Assembly (NCBI RefSeq): GCF_946892675.1
Contig: NZ_CAMPOV010000003.1
Coordinates: forward strand, 62,001 to 126,000
From: Arthrobacter sp. Marseille-P9274
GTDB taxonomy: Bacteria > Actinomycetota > Actinomycetes > Actinomycetales > Micrococcaceae
Direction: 5' to 3'
DNA length: 64,000 nucleotides
Below are positions 17,012 through 25,540 of this stretch, piece by piece (position 1 is the stretch's first letter; each line of letters starts with the position of its first letter). The notes under the pieces are model-generated. The model was not told the DNA's origin. It worked only from the letters and a program-made list of their open reading frames with translations, and did not search any database. The position numbers and the translations under genes were made by a program.

Positions 17012-18049
17012 ATGAAGTCCCGCTTGCTCGCCGGCGCCTCGGCCCTGGCCGTCGCCGCCACCGCATCCTTCGCGGCGGCCGCCCCGGCCGCAGCCAACGC
17101 CGATGACGCCTACACCTTCGGCGTCATCGGCGACGTCCCCTACGGCGAAGCCCAGGTCGCCAAGTTCCCGGAGATGGTCTCGGAGCTCAACCGGCAAGAC
17201 GACCTGCGCTTCGTGGCGCATGTCGGCGACATCAAGGCCGGCTCCGCGCAGTGCACCGACCAGTACTTCGCCAACATCAAGGAGCAGTTCGACCGCTTCG
17301 AGGCCCCGCTCGTCTATACGCCCGGCGACAACGAGTGGGTCGACTGCCACCGGGCCAACAACGGCTCCTACAACCCGCTGGAGCGCCTGGACACCCTGCG
17401 CGAAATGTTCTTCGCCGACCCGGGCAAGACCCTCGGCGGCACCATGCCGGTGGAGTCCCAGGCGGACCTGGGCCTGCCGGAGAACGTCACCTTCGGGCAG
17501 AACCGCGTGGCCTTCTCCGTCATCAACACGCAGGGCTCCAACAACTCGCTCGCCCCGTGGAGCGGCCTCGGACTCACAGAGGCCACCAGCGAGCAGCTCG
17601 ACGAGGTCGCCACCCGCACCGCCGCCGACGTCACCCAACTGCAGGAAACCTTCGCCGACGCCAAGCGCACCAACGCCCGCGCCGTCGTCGTTGTGACCCA
17701 GGCGGACATGTTCGATCCCTTCCAACTGGCCAACGGCGTGCAGGAGAACCCGGACCAGGTCTCCGGCTTCCGGCCGATTGTCGACGCCCTCGCCGCCGGC
17801 GCGCGGTCCTTCGACGGCCCGGTCTACCTGATCAACGGCGACAGCCACGCCTACAACGCCGACCAGCCGCTTGCCGCAGGCTCGCCCTGGCTCGAGGTCT
17901 ACGGGCAGCAGCCGCTCGGGAACCTGGAGCGCATCACGGTCGAGGGCGCCGCCACCTCCAACGAGTGGCTCCGCTTCACCGTCGCCCCGAACGCCAAGGC
18001 CACGGACGAGGTCCTCATCTGGGAGCGCGTCCCCTACACCGGCAAGTAG
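17012..18049 (+). CDS. Secreted metallophosphoesterase-fold protein
   Basis: A 345-residue exported protein. Residues 1-33 are a signal peptide (MKSRLLAGASALAVAATAS onward, cleavage near AANA-DD). The mature part keeps calcineurin-like metal motifs in order: FGVIGDVPYGE, HVGDIKAGSAQC, TPGDNEWVDC and LINGDSHAYN. These place Asp, Asn and His residues for a two-metal centre. The GDSH form of the last motif is unusual compared with GHSH/GHTH. It probably hydrolyses phosphate esters outside the cell, with no clue to the substrate. The ATG at 17012 has AGGAG 8 bases upstream. It is monocistronic and ends at the strong hairpin 18058-18093. Confidence 0.85.
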   Translation: MKSRLLAGASALAVAATASFAAAAPAAANADDAYTFGVIGDVPYGEAQVAKFPEMVSELNRQDDLRFVAHVGDIKAGSAQCTDQYFANIKEQFDRFEAPLVYTPGDNEWVDCHRANNGSYNPLERLDTLREMFFADPGKTLGGTMPVESQADLGLPENVTFGQNRVAFSVINTQGSNNSLAPWSGLGLTEATSEQLDEVATRTAADVTQLQETFADAKRTNARAVVVVTQADMFDPFQLANGVQENPDQVSGFRPIVDALAAGARSFDGPVYLINGDSHAYNADQPLAAGSPWLEVYGQQPLGNLERITVEGAATSNEWLRFTVAPNAKATDEVLIWERVPYTGK

Positions 18050-18057
18050 GACAGGAT

Positions 18058-18093
18058 GTGCCGGCGGCCCGGCACGCACCGGGCCGCCGGCAC
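18058..18093. terminator. Hairpin terminator after the phosphoesterase gene
   Basis: Arms 18058-18072 and 18079-18093 form a perfect 15-bp GC-rich stem (GTGCCGGCGGCCCGG and its complement) with a 6-nt loop, 8 bases past the stop. There is no T-run, as is common for high-GC actinobacterial terminators. Confidence 0.8.
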
Positions 18094-18217
18094 GCCAAGC
18101 AGTCCCGAGCCGCCTGTTCCGGACATCACATCGGCGAACGGAATGGCCTCCCTCTTTCATGCGTTTGCATAAATGCCGGCATCGTGGCCGGCCAAAGTCA
18201 CTACGGGAGGACAAACC

Positions 18218-19000
18218 ATGGAGAGATTCTCAGGCAAATCAGTCATCATCACCGGCGCAGGCTCCGGGCTCGGCCGGGCAGCCGCGCTCCAGGTCGCGAA
18301 GGAAGAGGGCCGCCTGACGCTGGTCGACCTCAGCGAGACCGGCCTGAAGGAGACGGTCGAAGAGATCCGCGCCGCCGCCCCGGACGCCGAGGTCCAGACC
18401 GTCACCGCCAACGTCGCCGACGAAGCCCAGGTGGAAAACTACGTCGCCGAGGCCGTGAAGCGCTTCGGCCGGATCGACGGCTTCTTCAACAACGCCGGCA
18501 TCGAGGGCAAGCAGAACCTCACCGAAGACTTCGGCTCCGACGAGTTCGCCAAGGTCGTTTCCGTCAACCTCAACGGCGTCTTCTTCGGCCTCAAGCACGT
18601 CCTGAAGGTCATGAAGGAGCAAGGCTCCGGCGCCGTCGTCAACACCGCCTCGGTCGGCGGCATCCGCGGGGTCGGCAACCAGTCCGGCTACGCCGCTTCC
18701 AAGCACGGCGTCGTCGGCCTCACCCGCAACTCCGGCATCGAGTACGGCCAGTACGGCGTGCAGGTCAACGCCATCGCCCCGGGCGCCATCATGACCCCGA
18801 TGGTCGAGGGCTCGCTCAAGCAGATGGATCCGGAGAACTGGGAAGAGGTCGGCCAGCAGTTCGTGCAGCCCAATCCGATGAAGCGCTTCGGCAAGCCCGA
18901 GGAGGTCGGCCAGCTCGTTGCCTTCCTGCTCTCCGGCGACGCCGGCTTCATCAACGCGGCCGTCATCCCGATCGACGGCGGCCAGTCCTATAAGTACTAA
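18218..19000 (+). CDS. SDR-family oxidoreductase
   Basis: A 260-residue classical short-chain dehydrogenase. It has TGAGSGLGRA at residues 11-20, an NAD-favouring Asp (LVDLSE), NNAGIEG, Ser in NTASVGG and the catalytic YAASK. The C-terminal VIPIDGGQSYKY is standard. The family oxidises or reduces alcohols, sugars and fatty-acyl intermediates; nothing nearby fixes the substrate. GGGAGG lies 7 bases before the ATG. The gene has its own promoter region after the 18058-18093 terminator and ends in two hairpins, so it is probably monocistronic. Confidence 0.85.
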   Translation: MERFSGKSVIITGAGSGLGRAAALQVAKEEGRLTLVDLSETGLKETVEEIRAAAPDAEVQTVTANVADEAQVENYVAEAVKRFGRIDGFFNNAGIEGKQNLTEDFGSDEFAKVVSVNLNGVFFGLKHVLKVMKEQGSGAVVNTASVGGIRGVGNQSGYAASKHGVVGLTRNSGIEYGQYGVQVNAIAPGAIMTPMVEGSLKQMDPENWEEVGQQFVQPNPMKRFGKPEEVGQLVAFLLSGDAGFINAAVIPIDGGQSYKY

Positions 19001-19011
19001 AGGCAACCCCT

Positions 19012-19080
19012 CCGCCGTCGTCGGTTAATGCCAACGACGGCGGGGCCAGCGGGCGGAGGCGAAAGATCGCCTCCGCCCGC
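19012..19080. terminator. Double hairpin terminator
   Basis: Two stems in tandem. The first pairs 19012-19021 (CCGCCGTCGT) with 19034-19043 (ACGACGGCGG). The second pairs 19049-19062 with 19067-19080, a perfect 14-bp stem with an AAGA loop, followed by TGTTT. The first uses the window's recurring ACGACGGCGG word; the second looks like the functional terminator. Confidence 0.8.
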
Positions 19081-19185
19081 CGCTGTTTGGGCGCCCGCAC
19101 CGCGCCTCCCCGCCGGGACCCATGCCGAAAGTCACAGTTGTTAGCTGCGTCATGTTTGTCGTACAGTGGCTTAGCACACAGTGTA

Positions 19186-19218
19186 TTCGATTATCGAACC
19201 CCGCATTCCGATAACGAA
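19186..19218. promoter_or_regulatory. Twin 13-bp palindrome-like sites upstream of the FAD monooxygenase
   Basis: TTCGATTATCGAA (19186-19198) is a perfect 6-1-6 palindrome. TTCCGATAACGAA (19206-19218) is a related imperfect copy, centred 20 bases away, two helical turns. They lie 42-74 bases before the GTG start. Such pairs fit an IclR- or MarR-type regulator, but no matching regulator gene is adjacent. Confidence 0.5.
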
Positions 19219-19259
19219 CACACCCGAGCCGCTAACAGCAGACGAAGTGAGGAAAGCCC

Positions 19260-21158
19260 GTGCAGTTCCACCACCACGGTTACGTATCCGGTGACCCGCG
19301 CATCCAACCGGCCGCCGGCGTCGGCATCAATCGCCCCGAGGAACTGCCCTCCGAGGTGGACGTCCTGATCGTCGGTTCCGGCCCTGCGGGCATGCTCGCC
19401 GCCGCGCAGCTCGCCCAGTTCCCCGACATCAACACGCGCATCATCGAGCGCCGCCCCGGCCGGCTGGAGATCGGGCAGGCGGACGGCATCCAGGCCCGCA
19501 GCGTCGAGACCTTCCAGGCCTTCGGCTTCGCCGAGGAGATCACCGCCGAGGCGTACTGGATCACCGAGATGGCGTTCTGGCGCCCGGACACGGAGAACCC
19601 GAAGAACATCGTGCGCGGCGGCCGCGCGAAGGACGACGAGGCTGGCATCAGCGAGTTCAAGCACCTGATCGTCAACCAGGCGCGCGTGCTGGACTACTTC
19701 GCCCGCACGGCCGCCCAGTCCCCCGCCCGCCTGAAGCCCGACTACGGCTGGGACTTCCAGACGCTGGAGGTCGCCGACGAGGGCGAGTACCCGGTCAAGG
19801 TCACCCTCGTGCGCAGCGCCGGCCCGGACGAAGGCACGGAGAAGATCGTGCACGCCAAGTACGTTATTGGCTCCGACGGCGCGCGCAGCAAGGTCCGCGC
19901 CTCGATCGGCTGCACCATGGCCGGCGACCAGGCCAACCATGCCTGGGGCGTCATGGACGTCGTCGCCAAGACCGACTTCCCGGACATCCGCCTCAAGTGC
20001 GCGATCCAGTCCCACGACGGCGGCAGCATCCTGCACATTCCGCGCGAGGGCGGGCACCTGTTCCGTATGTACGTTGACCTCGGGGTTGTCCCGGAGAACG
20101 ACAACGGCGCCATCCGCAAGACCTCGATCGAGACCATCATCCGGAAGGCCAACGAGATCATGCACCCGTACACCGTCGAGGTGCGCGACGTGGCGTGGCA
20201 CAGCGTCTATGAGGTCGGGCACCGGCTCACCGACCGCTTCGACGACGTCGTCCCGGAGCAGCTGGGGACCCGTACTCCGCGCGTGTTCATCACCGGCGAC
20301 GCCTGCCACACCCACTCCGCGAAGGCCGGCCAGGGCATGAACGTGTCCATGCAGGACGGCTTCAACATCGCCTGGAAGCTGGGACATGTCCTCGAGGGCC
20401 GCAGCCCCGAATCGCTGCTGTCCACCTACTCGGCCGAGCGCCAGGTCGTCGCGAAGAACCTCATCGACTTCGACAAGACCTGGTCCACGATGATGGCCAA
20501 GAAGCCCGAGGAGTTCGAGGACCCCTCGGAGCTCGAGGACTTCTACGTGCGCACCGCCGAGTTCCCGGCCGGGTTCATGACCGAGTACACGCCGTCCCTG
20601 ATCATCGGAGAGGCCAAGCACCAGTCGCTCGCCACCGGCTTCCCGATCGGCAAGCGCTTCAAGTCTGCGATGGCCTGCCGCGTCGCCGACACGAACCCGC
20701 TGCACCTGGGACACCAGGCCTCTGCCGACGGCCGCTGGCGCATCTACGTCTTTGCGGACCCGGCGGCGCCCGGCGCGGACTCCCCCACCACCGAGCTCGC
20801 CCAGTGGCTCTCCACCTCGCAGGAGTCCCCGCTGGCGGCCCAGCCGCAGGGCGGCGACGACGACGCGTGGTTCGATGTGAAGGTCATCTACCAGCAGCCG
20901 CACGAGGACATCGACATCAACGCCGTCCCGGCGGTGTTCAAGCCGGAGGTCGGCCCGTTCAAGCTGACCGACCTGCAGAAGGTCTACGGAGTCGTCCCGG
21001 GCGACGACATCTTCGATGTCCGCGGCCTGGACCGCAACGGCGTCGTCGTCGTGGTCCGCCCGGACCAGTATGTGGCGAACGTCCTGCCGCTGACCGCGAA
21101 GGACGAACTGGCCGCGTTCTTCGCGCCGCTGCTGCAGGCCCGCCAGCCACAGCACTGA
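19260..21158 (+). CDS. FAD-dependent aromatic hydroxylase, phenol 2-/3-hydroxybenzoate monooxygenase-like
   Basis: A 632-residue single-component flavoprotein hydroxylase. The FAD motif VLIVGSGPAGMLAA is at about 37-50, followed by EIGQADGIQARSVE. The DG motif reads YVIGSDGARSKVR and the ribityl-binding motif GDACHTHSAKAGQGMN, continuing into QDGFNIAWKLG. The last 170 residues form the thioredoxin-like C-terminal domain found in phenol 2-monooxygenase and 3-hydroxybenzoate 4-monooxygenase. It would use NAD(P)H and O2 to hydroxylate a phenolic acid or phenol. The start is GTG with GAGGAAA in front. No ring-cleavage gene is adjacent, and a paralogue lies at 43062-44987. Confidence 0.9.
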   Translation: MQFHHHGYVSGDPRIQPAAGVGINRPEELPSEVDVLIVGSGPAGMLAAAQLAQFPDINTRIIERRPGRLEIGQADGIQARSVETFQAFGFAEEITAEAYWITEMAFWRPDTENPKNIVRGGRAKDDEAGISEFKHLIVNQARVLDYFARTAAQSPARLKPDYGWDFQTLEVADEGEYPVKVTLVRSAGPDEGTEKIVHAKYVIGSDGARSKVRASIGCTMAGDQANHAWGVMDVVAKTDFPDIRLKCAIQSHDGGSILHIPREGGHLFRMYVDLGVVPENDNGAIRKTSIETIIRKANEIMHPYTVEVRDVAWHSVYEVGHRLTDRFDDVVPEQLGTRTPRVFITGDACHTHSAKAGQGMNVSMQDGFNIAWKLGHVLEGRSPESLLSTYSAERQVVAKNLIDFDKTWSTMMAKKPEEFEDPSELEDFYVRTAEFPAGFMTEYTPSLIIGEAKHQSLATGFPIGKRFKSAMACRVADTNPLHLGHQASADGRWRIYVFADPAAPGADSPTTELAQWLSTSQESPLAAQPQGGDDDAWFDVKVIYQQPHEDIDINAVPAVFKPEVGPFKLTDLQKVYGVVPGDDIFDVRGLDRNGVVVVVRPDQYVANVLPLTAKDELAAFFAPLLQARQPQH

Positions 21159-21170
21159 TCCACAGCTAAA

Positions 21171-21212
21171 AGGAGGACGACGGCGGCACCCAAGTGCCGC
21201 CGTCGTCCTCCT
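21171..21212. terminator. 19-bp hairpin terminator between convergent genes
   Basis: Arms 21171-21189 (starting AGGAGGACGACGGCGGC) and 21194-21212 are perfectly complementary around a 4-nt loop. The hairpin sits 12 bases after the monooxygenase stop and 3 bases from the AlkD-like stop, so it can terminate both. It contains the recurring ACGACGGCGGC word. Confidence 0.88.
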
Positions 21213-21215
21213 GCT

Positions 21216-21881
21216 TTAAGCGCTCCTCCGGCTGACCATCTCGTTGATCCAGTCGGGCGCGTACGGGGACGTGCAGTTCGGCGGCGTCGGGTAGTCCTTG
21301 AGAACTCCCAGGCGTTCGCCGATGCCGAGCGCGCGGGCGCGGTGCTCGGCGTGCTCGATGCCGATCTGCGCGAGGGTGTGGTTCATCGCCCACTGCAGGC
21401 GGTCCGGCGCGTCCTTCATCTCCGCCTCGATCGAGTCGAGGAGTTCGTCGAGGTCCAGGCCCTCGGGCTTCTTCGCGACGCGCTCGGTGGTCAGGGCCCA
21501 GCCGGCGCTGGCGACGACGGGATCGGCGTCCGCGGACCAGGCCACCCGCAGTTCTTCGGCGTGCGGGCTCTTCTTCACCACGTAGTTGACGAGCCAGTCG
21601 TGCACCTTGGGTGCCCGGGACTCGCGCAGCATCGCGTCCAGCTCGTCGCGCTCGAACGCCTTTGGCCGGCAGATCAGCAGCGCGAGCAGCCGCGCGGCGG
21701 TGTCGTTTGTCGCCCACAGTTCGCGGGCGAGGTCCTGCTGCGTCTTGAGCCGCTTGGCGACCGCGCGCAGCTTGGACAGGTTCACCCCGTGGTCGTCGCC
21801 GCGCTTTTCGTTCGCCTCGCGCATTTTCGGGTCCTCGAGCGTGGCCAGTTCTGCCATCACCTCGGCTGCCGTCTCGGACAT
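21216..21881 (-). CDS. DNA alkylation repair-like HEAT protein (AlkD family)
   Basis: A 221-residue all-helical protein of the AlkD-type HEAT-like repeat family. It reads as paired helices, with LWATNDTAARLLALLIC, VHDWLVNYVVKKSP and WALTTERVAKKPEGLD. True AlkD excises positively charged N3- or N7-alkylpurines and grips DNA with the repeat surface. This protein shows the fold pattern, but I cannot confirm the catalytic Asp, so the enzyme activity is assumed. The ATG at 21881 is preceded by GGAGGGGG; upstream in-frame codons lack this site. A second AlkD-like gene lies at 42315-43007. Confidence 0.75.
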   Translation of the reverse strand: MSETAAEVMAELATLEDPKMREANEKRGDDHGVNLSKLRAVAKRLKTQQDLARELWATNDTAARLLALLICRPKAFERDELDAMLRESRAPKVHDWLVNYVVKKSPHAEELRVAWSADADPVVASAGWALTTERVAKKPEGLDLDELLDSIEAEMKDAPDRLQWAMNHTLAQIGIEHAEHRARALGIGERLGVLKDYPTPPNCTSPYAPDWINEMVSRRSA

Positions 21882-22060
21882 AACGCCCCCTCCGTTTGTC
21901 GTATGCCTCATCCAGCCTACGGCTCCTCGGCCCGTTCTCGCCTTCAGCCTCGGCTTGACTGCCTTCACCCGGTCGCTCCCGGGAATAAGTTGAAGTGTCA
22001 ACAACTTGTGCCAACGGAGGGTGCAGCCCTCCGACGCTACTTCCGCTACGAAAGGACACC

Positions 22061-22702
22061 ATGAGGATCGGAATCATCGGAGCCACCGGCAACGCAGGGC
22101 GCGCCCTGTTCAACGAGGCGACCAAGCGCGGGCACGACACCAGGGCCATCGTCCGCAGTGCGGCCAAGGCTGCCGAGATCCTGGGGGCGGACGCCGCGGT
22201 TCTCGAACGCGACGCCTTCTCCGTCACCTCAGACGACCTGACGGCCTTCGACGTCGTCGTCAATGCCTTCGGCACCGCCCCTGACCAGGCCCACCAGCAC
22301 GTCGATCTCGCGCGCTCGCTGGTAGAGCGCGCTGCCGCAGGGGGTCCCCGCCTGGTCTTTATCCTCGGCGCCGGCAGCCTGACCACCGGGGATGACGACC
22401 ACCTGTTCGTCGAGGACATCCGCAACTTCCCCGGAGCCGAGGCATGGATCTCCACGCCGGAGAACCAGCTCAAGGAGCTCGAGTTCCTGCGCGGCGTGAC
22501 CGACGCCGACTGGGTCGGAGTATCGCCGTCCGCCATGTTCGTTCCCGGCGAGGCGTCCGAGCCGGTTCTGGGCAGCGACCGGCTCCTCTACGCCGGCGAC
22601 GGAGAATCCCGCACCACCACCGGCACCATGGCCGTGGCCATTCTCAACGAAATCGAGCAGCCCGCACATCGCCGGACCCGCTTTACGGTTAGCGACAGCT
22701 GA
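22061..22702 (+). CDS. NAD(P)-binding oxidoreductase, YwnB-like
   Basis: A 213-residue Rossmann protein of the atypical SDR (NmrA/YwnB) type. It starts MRIGIIGATGNAGRAL, a GxxGxxG motif, then has VVVNAFGTAP and a substrate-side TRFTVSDS end. It lacks the YxxxK active site of classical SDRs; related proteins are NADPH-binding reductases or redox sensors. AAAGGA precedes the ATG. An inverted repeat AAGTTG (21987-21992)/CAACTT (22002-22007) about 55-75 bases upstream may be an operator. It is monocistronic and ends at the hairpin 22766-22801. Confidence 0.8.
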   Translation: MRIGIIGATGNAGRALFNEATKRGHDTRAIVRSAAKAAEILGADAAVLERDAFSVTSDDLTAFDVVVNAFGTAPDQAHQHVDLARSLVERAAAGGPRLVFILGAGSLTTGDDDHLFVEDIRNFPGAEAWISTPENQLKELEFLRGVTDADWVGVSPSAMFVPGEASEPVLGSDRLLYAGDGESRTTTGTMAVAILNEIEQPAHRRTRFTVSDS

Positions 22703-22765
22703 CCGTTCTAACGCAGCCTGCGTCCGGCACACGGGGTCACCGTGGACAGGTCCGCGGAACCCTGC

Positions 22766-22801
22766 CGCCGCCGTCGTTGTCAGGAAACAACGACGGCGGC
22801 G
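22766..22801. terminator. 15-bp hairpin terminator between convergent genes
   Basis: Arms 22766-22780 and 22787-22801 form a perfect 15-bp stem around the 6-nt loop CAGGAA. The right arm ends ACGACGGCGGCG, another copy of the recurring word. It lies between the NAD(P)-binding protein and the convergent glycosylase gene. Confidence 0.85.
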
Positions 22802-22826
22802 ATGTGCCGGACTAAGGGCGCAAGGA

Positions 22827-23708
22827 TCATTTAAGGAACTTCGACGTCCTCCGGTCCGCCAGCAGCTTGCCGCCGGTCTGGCAGGTCGGGCAGTACTGCA
22901 GCGACGAGTCGGCAAAGGAGACCTCCCGGACCTCGTCCCCGCAGACGGGGCAGGCCTGGCCGGTCCGCCCGTGCACGCGCATCGCCTTCCGCTTGGAATC
23001 CTTGAGCTCGGCCGCCGGCCGCCCCGAAGCCCCGGCGATCGCGGCCTCCAGCGTGTCCCGCATGGCCCCGAACAGCCGCTGCACGTCCTCATCCCCGAGC
23101 TTCGAGGCGTTGGCGAAGGGCGAAAGATGTGCCGCGTGCAGAATCTCGTCGCTGTAGGCGTTCCCGATGCCGGCGAGCGCCGACTGGTCCCGCAGGAGCC
23201 CCTTGATCTGGCCCGAGTGCGACGCCACCAGCCGCGCGAAGGCGTCCTGGTCGACGTCGAGCGCGTCCGGTCCCAGCCGGGCAATGCCCGGGACCTCAAG
23301 CGGATCCTTGACGACATAGGCCGCGAGGGACTTCTTGGTGCCGGCCTCCGTGAGGTCGAATCCCGGCTTCTCCGCGGCGTCCGCCGCGAACCGCACCCGC
23401 AGCGCGATCGGCCCCTTGCCCGGCCGGAGCCGCCCGGGCTTGAGCCCGTCCGACCAGCGGAGCCAGCCGGCCTTGGCCAGGTGCATCACCAGGTGCGCGC
23501 CGCCCGCCGTGATGTCGATGAACTTCCCCCGGCGAGCCACGTCGGACACGGGCCCGGCGCCCAGCAGGTCCAGCGGGACGTTCGCCGTCTTCAGCACCGA
23601 GAAGGACAGCACCTCGACATCGTCAACTACGGCCGGCGGAGCATTCGGCGGCAGGAGCTTCAGCCGCAGGAAGTCGACGAGTCCCTGCACTTCGGGCATC
23701 TCCGGCAT
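22827..23708 (-). CDS. Fpg/Nei-family DNA glycosylase
   Basis: A 293-residue base-excision repair glycosylase/AP lyase. The N-terminus MPEMPEVQ supplies the catalytic Pro and Glu after Met removal. The helix-two-turn-helix segment reads LLRDQSALAGIGNAYSDEIL, and the C-terminal zinc finger CPVCG...CPTC is intact. Lys55-like residues appear in the ARRGKFIDI strand. The finger ends DRRTSKFLK instead of the usual GRTTFFCP-type end, and the KDSKRKAMRVHGR region is divergent, so substrate preference (8-oxoguanine or oxidised pyrimidine) is unclear. The start must be the ATG at 23708, which places Pro next to Met. Confidence 0.88.
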   Translation of the reverse strand: MPEMPEVQGLVDFLRLKLLPPNAPPAVVDDVEVLSFSVLKTANVPLDLLGAGPVSDVARRGKFIDITAGGAHLVMHLAKAGWLRWSDGLKPGRLRPGKGPIALRVRFAADAAEKPGFDLTEAGTKKSLAAYVVKDPLEVPGIARLGPDALDVDQDAFARLVASHSGQIKGLLRDQSALAGIGNAYSDEILHAAHLSPFANASKLGDEDVQRLFGAMRDTLEAAIAGASGRPAAELKDSKRKAMRVHGRTGQACPVCGDEVREVSFADSSLQYCPTCQTGGKLLADRRTSKFLK

Positions 23709-23858
23709 GCCCCAACTCTAGCGGCCGGATCGCCGGACGTCCCTGAAACCGGCGGCTAACGACGGCGGCGGGCGCCTTCCGGCCGCGGCAACCCTGCGCG
23801 CGCCTCGCGGCTGCCACTAGGCTGGGCCCACTGTCGGTTCGACAACACGGGGGTTAGG

Positions 23859-24302
23859 ATGCGGAAGATCGTCGGCGCACTAGTGCTGGTGGCGGCTGGT
23901 CTTGGGCTGGCAGGCTGCGGCGGCGGTTCGCCGATTGCCGCGTTGGACCGCGAGCGCTCAGCCGAGGATGGGCTCGCGGCGGATCTCGATGGCATCGACG
24001 GGCCGTCCGCGCGGTTCGCCGTCGAACAGGACTCGCACGCGCTCTTCCTGGCCAGGCCGTCCGACCCGTCAGCGGCCGAGGGCGTCTGCGTGGTCGCCGA
24101 ACCCGCACAGGATCCGACCGGCGCCGTGGCAGCCTGTTCGCAATCCGTGCCGGTGTACGAACCGCTGATGCTGGAGACTGGCGGAATGAAGATCGGCGTG
24201 GTGGCGGACGGCTTCAAGGCGTCGTCGTATCTCGCACAGGGCTGGCAGCAGGTCCACAGGAACCTGCTCGTACAGACGGCCGCCGGGCGCGAAGGGCAGT
24301 GA
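23859..24302 (+). CDS. Small lipoprotein of unknown function
   Basis: A 147-residue predicted lipoprotein. Residues 1-20 form a signal peptide ending in the lipobox LAGC, with Cys20 as the lipid anchor. The mature part is acidic, rich in Asp and Ala, and has two further Cys (GVCVV and AACSQ) that could pair outside the membrane. I do not recognise a family. The ATG at 23859 follows GGGGGTTAGG. It has no operon partner: the next gene starts 154 bases on with its own ribosome site. Confidence 0.7.
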   Translation: MRKIVGALVLVAAGLGLAGCGGGSPIAALDRERSAEDGLAADLDGIDGPSARFAVEQDSHALFLARPSDPSAAEGVCVVAEPAQDPTGAVAACSQSVPVYEPLMLETGGMKIGVVADGFKASSYLAQGWQQVHRNLLVQTAAGREGQ

Positions 24303-24456
24303 TGCCATGCGACTCACGCCGAGTACGTCATCCGCCGGCGCAGCTAGGGCACCATGCCCCTGTCGATGGGGACTGCAGGAGCGTACATTCGGCCCTGCCG
24401 GCCCTGTCCGCGGACACTCGTCCGCCCGGCCGGCACCCGATCACGAGGAGACGGCC

Positions 24457-24720
24457 ATGGCTACCCTGATCCACAGCACGGTGAGCGGCCTGAAGCGCGA
24501 GCAGTATGACCAGATCGCCGCCGTCCTGATCGACAAGCTCAAGGGCACCTCCGGTTTCATCGCCCACTACGCCTGGGAATCCGAAGGCGGCATCCACGTC
24601 GTCGAAATCTGGGACAGCGCCGAACAGCACGACGACTGGTTCGACAACAACGTGCGGCCGCACCTGCCGTCGGAGGTCACCCCGCAGAAGCACGAGCTGA
24701 TCAACAAGGTGACCGCCTAG
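24457..24720 (+). CDS. Small antibiotic-biosynthesis-monooxygenase (ABM) fold protein
   Basis: An 87-residue protein of the dimeric alpha-beta barrel (ABM) type. It opens MATLIHSTVSG, has GFIAHYAWESEGGIHVVEIWDS, where the HVVEIW strand is the family mark, and continues into a helix with HDDWFDNNV. Such proteins act as small monooxygenases, haem-degrading enzymes or sensors; no catalytic residue can be identified with certainty. The start at 24457 is set by GAGGAG 6 bases upstream. It appears monocistronic. Confidence 0.75.
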   Translation: MATLIHSTVSGLKREQYDQIAAVLIDKLKGTSGFIAHYAWESEGGIHVVEIWDSAEQHDDWFDNNVRPHLPSEVTPQKHELINKVTA

Positions 24721-24763
24721 GCCACCGCGCCGGCGGGCTCCGGTGTGTGGGACCATGCCGTAC

Positions 24764-25282
24764 ATGGCCACCCGCATCCTGCTCCTCGCCGACACCCACA
24801 TCCCCAGGCGCGCCCGCGTCCTGCCCGCACAGGTGTGGACCGCCGTCGAACACGCTGACGTGGTCTTCCACGCCGGCGACTGGGTGGACACGGCGACGCT
24901 CGACGCACTGGAGTCGCGCGCACACCGGCTGATCGGCGTGTGGGGCAACAACGACGGCGGCGAGCTCCGCGCGCGGCTGCCGGAGGTCGCGCGCGTGGAG
25001 CTGGAGGGGCTCCGCTTCGCCATGGTCCACGAGACCGGAGCCGCCGCAGGCCGCGAGGCCCGCTGCGCCGCGCGGTTTCCGGACGCCGACGTACTGGTCT
25101 TCGGCCATAGCCACATTCCCTGGGACACCAAGGCTGCCACGGGGCTGCGCCTGCTCAACCCCGGCTCCCCCACGGACCGGCGCCGGCAGCCCGCCTGCAC
25201 CTATCTGACGGCCGTCGCCGACGCCGGGGAGCTCCGCGACGTCCGGCTCGTGCCGGTGGACCGGACCCCGGCCCCGCAATGA
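24764..25282 (+). CDS. YfcE-type metallophosphoesterase
   Basis: A 172-residue calcineurin-like phosphoesterase. The metal motifs are complete and ordered: LLLADTHIPRRA, VFHAGDWVD, VWGNNDGG, MVHETG and VFGHSHIPW, with LLNPGSPTDRR closing the fold. Relatives such as YfcE and MJ0936 cleave phosphodiesters with Mn or similar metals. The ATG at 24764 opens just before the first strand. An in-frame ATG at 24755 is an alternative start, and neither has a strong ribosome site. It is 43 bases after the ABM gene and may share its transcript. Confidence 0.85.
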   Translation: MATRILLLADTHIPRRARVLPAQVWTAVEHADVVFHAGDWVDTATLDALESRAHRLIGVWGNNDGGELRARLPEVARVELEGLRFAMVHETGAAAGREARCAARFPDADVLVFGHSHIPWDTKAATGLRLLNPGSPTDRRRQPACTYLTAVADAGELRDVRLVPVDRTPAPQ

Positions 25283-25540
25283 AGGTGCGTTAGGCAGGGA
25301 AGCCACCGCGTAGCTTCATCGGGGCGCCTCGCCGTCCCGGCCACCGGCTATGGCAGCGAGAAGAACCCGCGCTTACTCGAGGCTGTCCTGTCCCACCGCC
25401 GCCGCCCATCGCTCTTCCGCGCTGGCGAAGTGCCGCGCAAGGGCGGCACCCGCCTGCAGTCCGCGCTCAGCCCACGAGACGAGTTGGGACGGTGGTCGTC
25501 GGGGTCAGGCTCCCGCCGCGCGCAACCCAGCTGTTCCAGT
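25283..25540. other. Intergenic region with possible coding remnant
   Basis: Between the phosphoesterase and the convergent P450 gene. On the minus strand a 40-codon open stretch between two stops reads naturally (for example SWAERGLQ, then ARHFASAEERW), but it has no start codon. It may be the tail of a decayed gene. I see no hairpin or promoter. Confidence 0.3.
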
